From Undibacterium cyanobacteriorum (GTDB lineage Bacteria; Pseudomonadota; Gammaproteobacteria; Burkholderiales; Burkholderiaceae_D), in contig NZ_CP133720.1 in NCBI RefSeq assembly GCF_031326225.1, forward strand, positions 930,001 to 994,000: 64,000 bases of DNA, in the 5' to 3' direction. The notes under the pieces were generated by a model. That model saw only the letters and a list, made by a program, of their open reading frames with translations. It did no database searches and was not told where the DNA came from. Shown piece after piece: positions 62,363-64,000 of the stretch (position 1 is the first letter of the stretch; the number at the start of each line of letters is the position of its first letter). Made by a program: the position numbers and the translations under genes.

Positions 62363-63427
62363 TTACTGAGTAGAACGTGTACGCAAACGTTGTGCTGCCT
62401 CACGAATCATTGTTTCGGTCGTGTTCCAATCAACACAAGCGTCGGTGACAGAACAACCATAGGTCATTTGAGACAAGTCTTCTGGAATTTTTTGATTGCC
62501 GGCCACAAGGTTAGACTCAATCATGACACCGACCAAGGCTTGATTGCCATTCAAAATTTGATTGACAACATCCGCCATCACTAACGGTTGAAGCTCTGGT
62601 TTTTTGAAACTATTCGCGTGCGAGCAATCGACCACAATATTCGCCGGCAATTTGGCTTTGGTTAGTGCCTGTTCGGCCATCGCGACCGAGACGGTATCGT
62701 AATTCGGACGACCATCTCCACCACGCAATACCACATGCCCATATTGATTGCCGCTAGTACGCACGATAGAGACGCGACCTTGTCCATTTAGACCGAGGAA
62801 GGCGTGTGGATGAGAAGCCGACAGAATCGCATTAATCGCAATGCTGATATCTCCATCGGTGCCATTTTTAAAGCCGACCGGTGTCGACAGACCAGAGGAC
62901 ATTTCTCGATGGGTTTGTGATTCGGTGGTGCGTGCGCCAATTGCTGTCCATGCGATCAAGTCACCCAGATATTGAGGAGAAATTGGGTCGAGTGCCTCAG
63001 TTGCTGTGGGCAAGCCTAGTTCGCATACATCGAGCAAGAATTGACGGGCCTTTTCCATGCCAATATCGACTTGAAAAGAGTCATCCATAAAAGGATCATT
63101 GATATAGCCTTTCCATCCCGTGGTGGTGCGCGGTTTTTCAAAATAGACCCGCATCACCAATAACATACTATCGGCCACTTCCGCTTGCAGTGCTTTAAGG
63201 CGACGCGCGTAATCGAGGCCCGCCACGGGGTCATGAATCGAACACGGACCTACCACTACAAAAATGCGTTTGTCTTTGCGATCAAGAATCTCTTTCAGCG
63301 CCTGACGTCCCGCATCAACCACATCGGCGGCATGCTCCGAAATGGGTAAGCGTGCATGCAATTCTTCCGGCGTTGGCATCGGCGCGAACGAGGTGATATT
63401 AATATTTTCGAGATCTTGGCTATTCAT
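62363..63427 (-). CDS. aroG: 3-deoxy-7-phosphoheptulonate (DAHP) synthase, class I
   Basis: First step of the shikimate pathway: phosphoenolpyruvate plus erythrose 4-phosphate to DAHP. 354 residues from ATG 63427 (MNSQDLENINITSFAPMPTP, typical); the frame is open 62 codons upstream but not protein-like. Motifs: VVGPCSIHDPVAGLDYARRL, RVYFEKPRTTTGWKG, GLSTPVGFKNGTDG and VDCSHANSFK. A class I AroFGH-type enzyme, usually feedback-inhibited by an aromatic amino acid; which one is not decided here. Direct repeats of GCACAAAT occur ~100 bp upstream. Confidence 0.94.
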   Translation of the reverse strand: MNSQDLENINITSFAPMPTPEELHARLPISEHAADVVDAGRQALKEILDRKDKRIFVVVGPCSIHDPVAGLDYARRLKALQAEVADSMLLVMRVYFEKPRTTTGWKGYINDPFMDDSFQVDIGMEKARQFLLDVCELGLPTATEALDPISPQYLGDLIAWTAIGARTTESQTHREMSSGLSTPVGFKNGTDGDISIAINAILSASHPHAFLGLNGQGRVSIVRTSGNQYGHVVLRGGDGRPNYDTVSVAMAEQALTKAKLPANIVVDCSHANSFKKPELQPLVMADVVNQILNGNQALVGVMIESNLVAGNQKIPEDLSQMTYGCSVTDACVDWNTTETMIREAAQRLRTRSTQ

Positions 63428-63514
63428 GGCAGGTACAGGAAAGAAGTAAACAAGGGAATAAAATCGTGAATAAATAAGAGAGAGAAAGTGACGCCTCATT
63501 ATAGATGATGCATC

Positions 63515-63535
63515 GCACAAATGCTGTGCACAAAT
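63515..63535. promoter_or_regulatory. Direct repeat upstream of aroG
   Basis: GCACAAAT occurs at 63515-63522 and 63528-63535 (13-bp period), about 90-110 bp upstream of the aroG start. Could be a repressor or activator site; not a TyrR box. Confidence 0.25.
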
Positions 63536-63643
63536 CGCGTAAAACGATGACGAAATATTATCAATTGGCGGCGAATCTACCCCGCAGTCGTTTGCATTTG
63601 TAATCGAAAACAAAAAATAGGCCTGTTTTTCAGTCTTGCTTCG

Positions 63644-63657
63644 GACTTTCGAAAGTC
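63644..63657. promoter_or_regulatory. 14-bp perfect palindrome before the GIY-YIG-type gene
   Basis: GACTTTCGAAAGTC is perfectly self-complementary and lies 48 bp before the start codon at 63705. A dimeric regulator site is plausible but unproven. Confidence 0.3.
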
Positions 63658-63704
63658 ATCAGTCCGCAGACAATAGCAACATGCAATTCGTCAAGGGTAA
63701 GGCT

Positions 63705-64000
63705 ATGAGGCAATCAAATCGGCTGGCAAGTAGAAATCAAAACATACAAGCTTTGGATCCACGGGCTTTGCGTGGCATTCCTGGTCATATTTACGTTTTA
63801 CGAAATTCTGCATTGAAAGCGGGTTTGGTTCATATTGGCATGTCGCGCCGTGGTGGATGGGCCAAAGCCTTAGAACTTAATCGTGATAAGAGCAATTTAA
63901 TTCCGGGGAAGTATGAGTGTGTATTTGAAGCTAGAGCGCAAGATAGCGGCGCAGCATTAGAAGCCTTATGGCGCATTCTGCATCATGCGCGTCAAGGTGG
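63705..64000 (+). CDS. GIY-YIG-like (T5orf172 type) protein, N-terminal part
   Basis: The first ~98 codons of a gene that runs off the right edge. After a basic ~25-residue start, GHIYVLRNSALKAGLVHIGM followed by SRRGGWAKALELNRD fits the T5orf172/MUG113 branch of the GIY-YIG nuclease superfamily (IYVL...VHIGMS). ATG at 63705, with AAGG (63699-63702 region) close upstream. Whether catalytic residues are complete cannot be judged from the fragment. Confidence 0.6.
   Translation, partial: MRQSNRLASRNQNIQALDPRALRGIPGHIYVLRNSALKAGLVHIGMSRRGGWAKALELNRDKSNLIPGKYECVFEARAQDSGAALEALWRILHHARQG

Overview
The window looks like a chromosomal segment of a betaproteobacterium, most likely order Burkholderiales and family Oxalobacteraceae (Undibacterium-like is a guess from composition and gene content, not a proof). 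Evidence includes the run 5-formyl-THF cyclo-ligase / soluble lytic transglycosylase / GST / cca, the pair of LpxL-type acyltransferases divergent from metK, a DUF2242 lipoprotein, and the PhhA / 4-HPP dioxygenase / Lrp cluster. Base composition looks even (roughly half G+C). I see no phage, transposase, integrase, CRISPR array, rRNA or tRNA. This is mainly core-genome territory with a few accessory or poorly described loci.

Layout. 1-6.0 kb: the end of an acyltransferase-3 gene converges on an mksF-mksE-mksB condensin-like operon (minus strand), with a small membrane protein upstream. 6-9.5 kb: msrA, a membrane-anchored unknown, a GNAT enzyme and a cyclophilin. 9.8-17.6 kb: a 1324-residue beta-propeller sensor histidine kinase, a histone-deacetylase-like deacylase and a Pat/YfiQ-type lysine acetyltransferase. 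17.7-19.5 kb: an XRE regulator divergent from an MsrA paralogue that has lost its catalytic cysteine, followed by a hairpin-containing 33-bp tandem repeat. 19.5-30.4 kb: pdxH, hemerythrin, tcdA, a cytosolic histidine kinase, a DMT exporter, a phosphoesterase, an M16 peptidase, an SRAP protein and a VOC protein. 30.5-35.2 kb: fau-type cyclo-ligase, slt, GST, cca. 35.3-37.4 kb: a candidate PhoB-type promoter, a secreted PilJ-domain protein and an orphan PstS. 37.5-40.7 kb: Lrp regulator, 4-HPP dioxygenase, a pair of palindromic repeats, and phenylalanine hydroxylase (entry steps of Phe/Tyr breakdown).

40.7-64 kb: a small secreted protein, a TPR-glycosyltransferase fusion, a CocE-type hydrolase, a catalase-like protein, two LpxL acyltransferases, metK with a probable switching leader, an M14 carboxypeptidase whose start codon lies inside the metK terminator, an S9 peptidase, the MdlAB exporter, two tandem TonB-like unknowns, PBP1A, a candidate minus-strand small RNA, a DUF2007 protein with EF-hand-like loops, a DUF2242 lipoprotein, DAHP synthase and the start of a GIY-YIG-type protein.

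The observations most worth checking are the catalytically dead MsrA with its regulator and repeats, the minus-strand sRNA candidate at 60.63-60.79 kb, the metK leader, the Pho box with PilJ-domain protein and PstS, and the paired repeats at 39.3-39.5 kb with compensatory changes. I did not find a convincing new defence system; the mks operon lacks the nuclease that would make it a Wadjet system.
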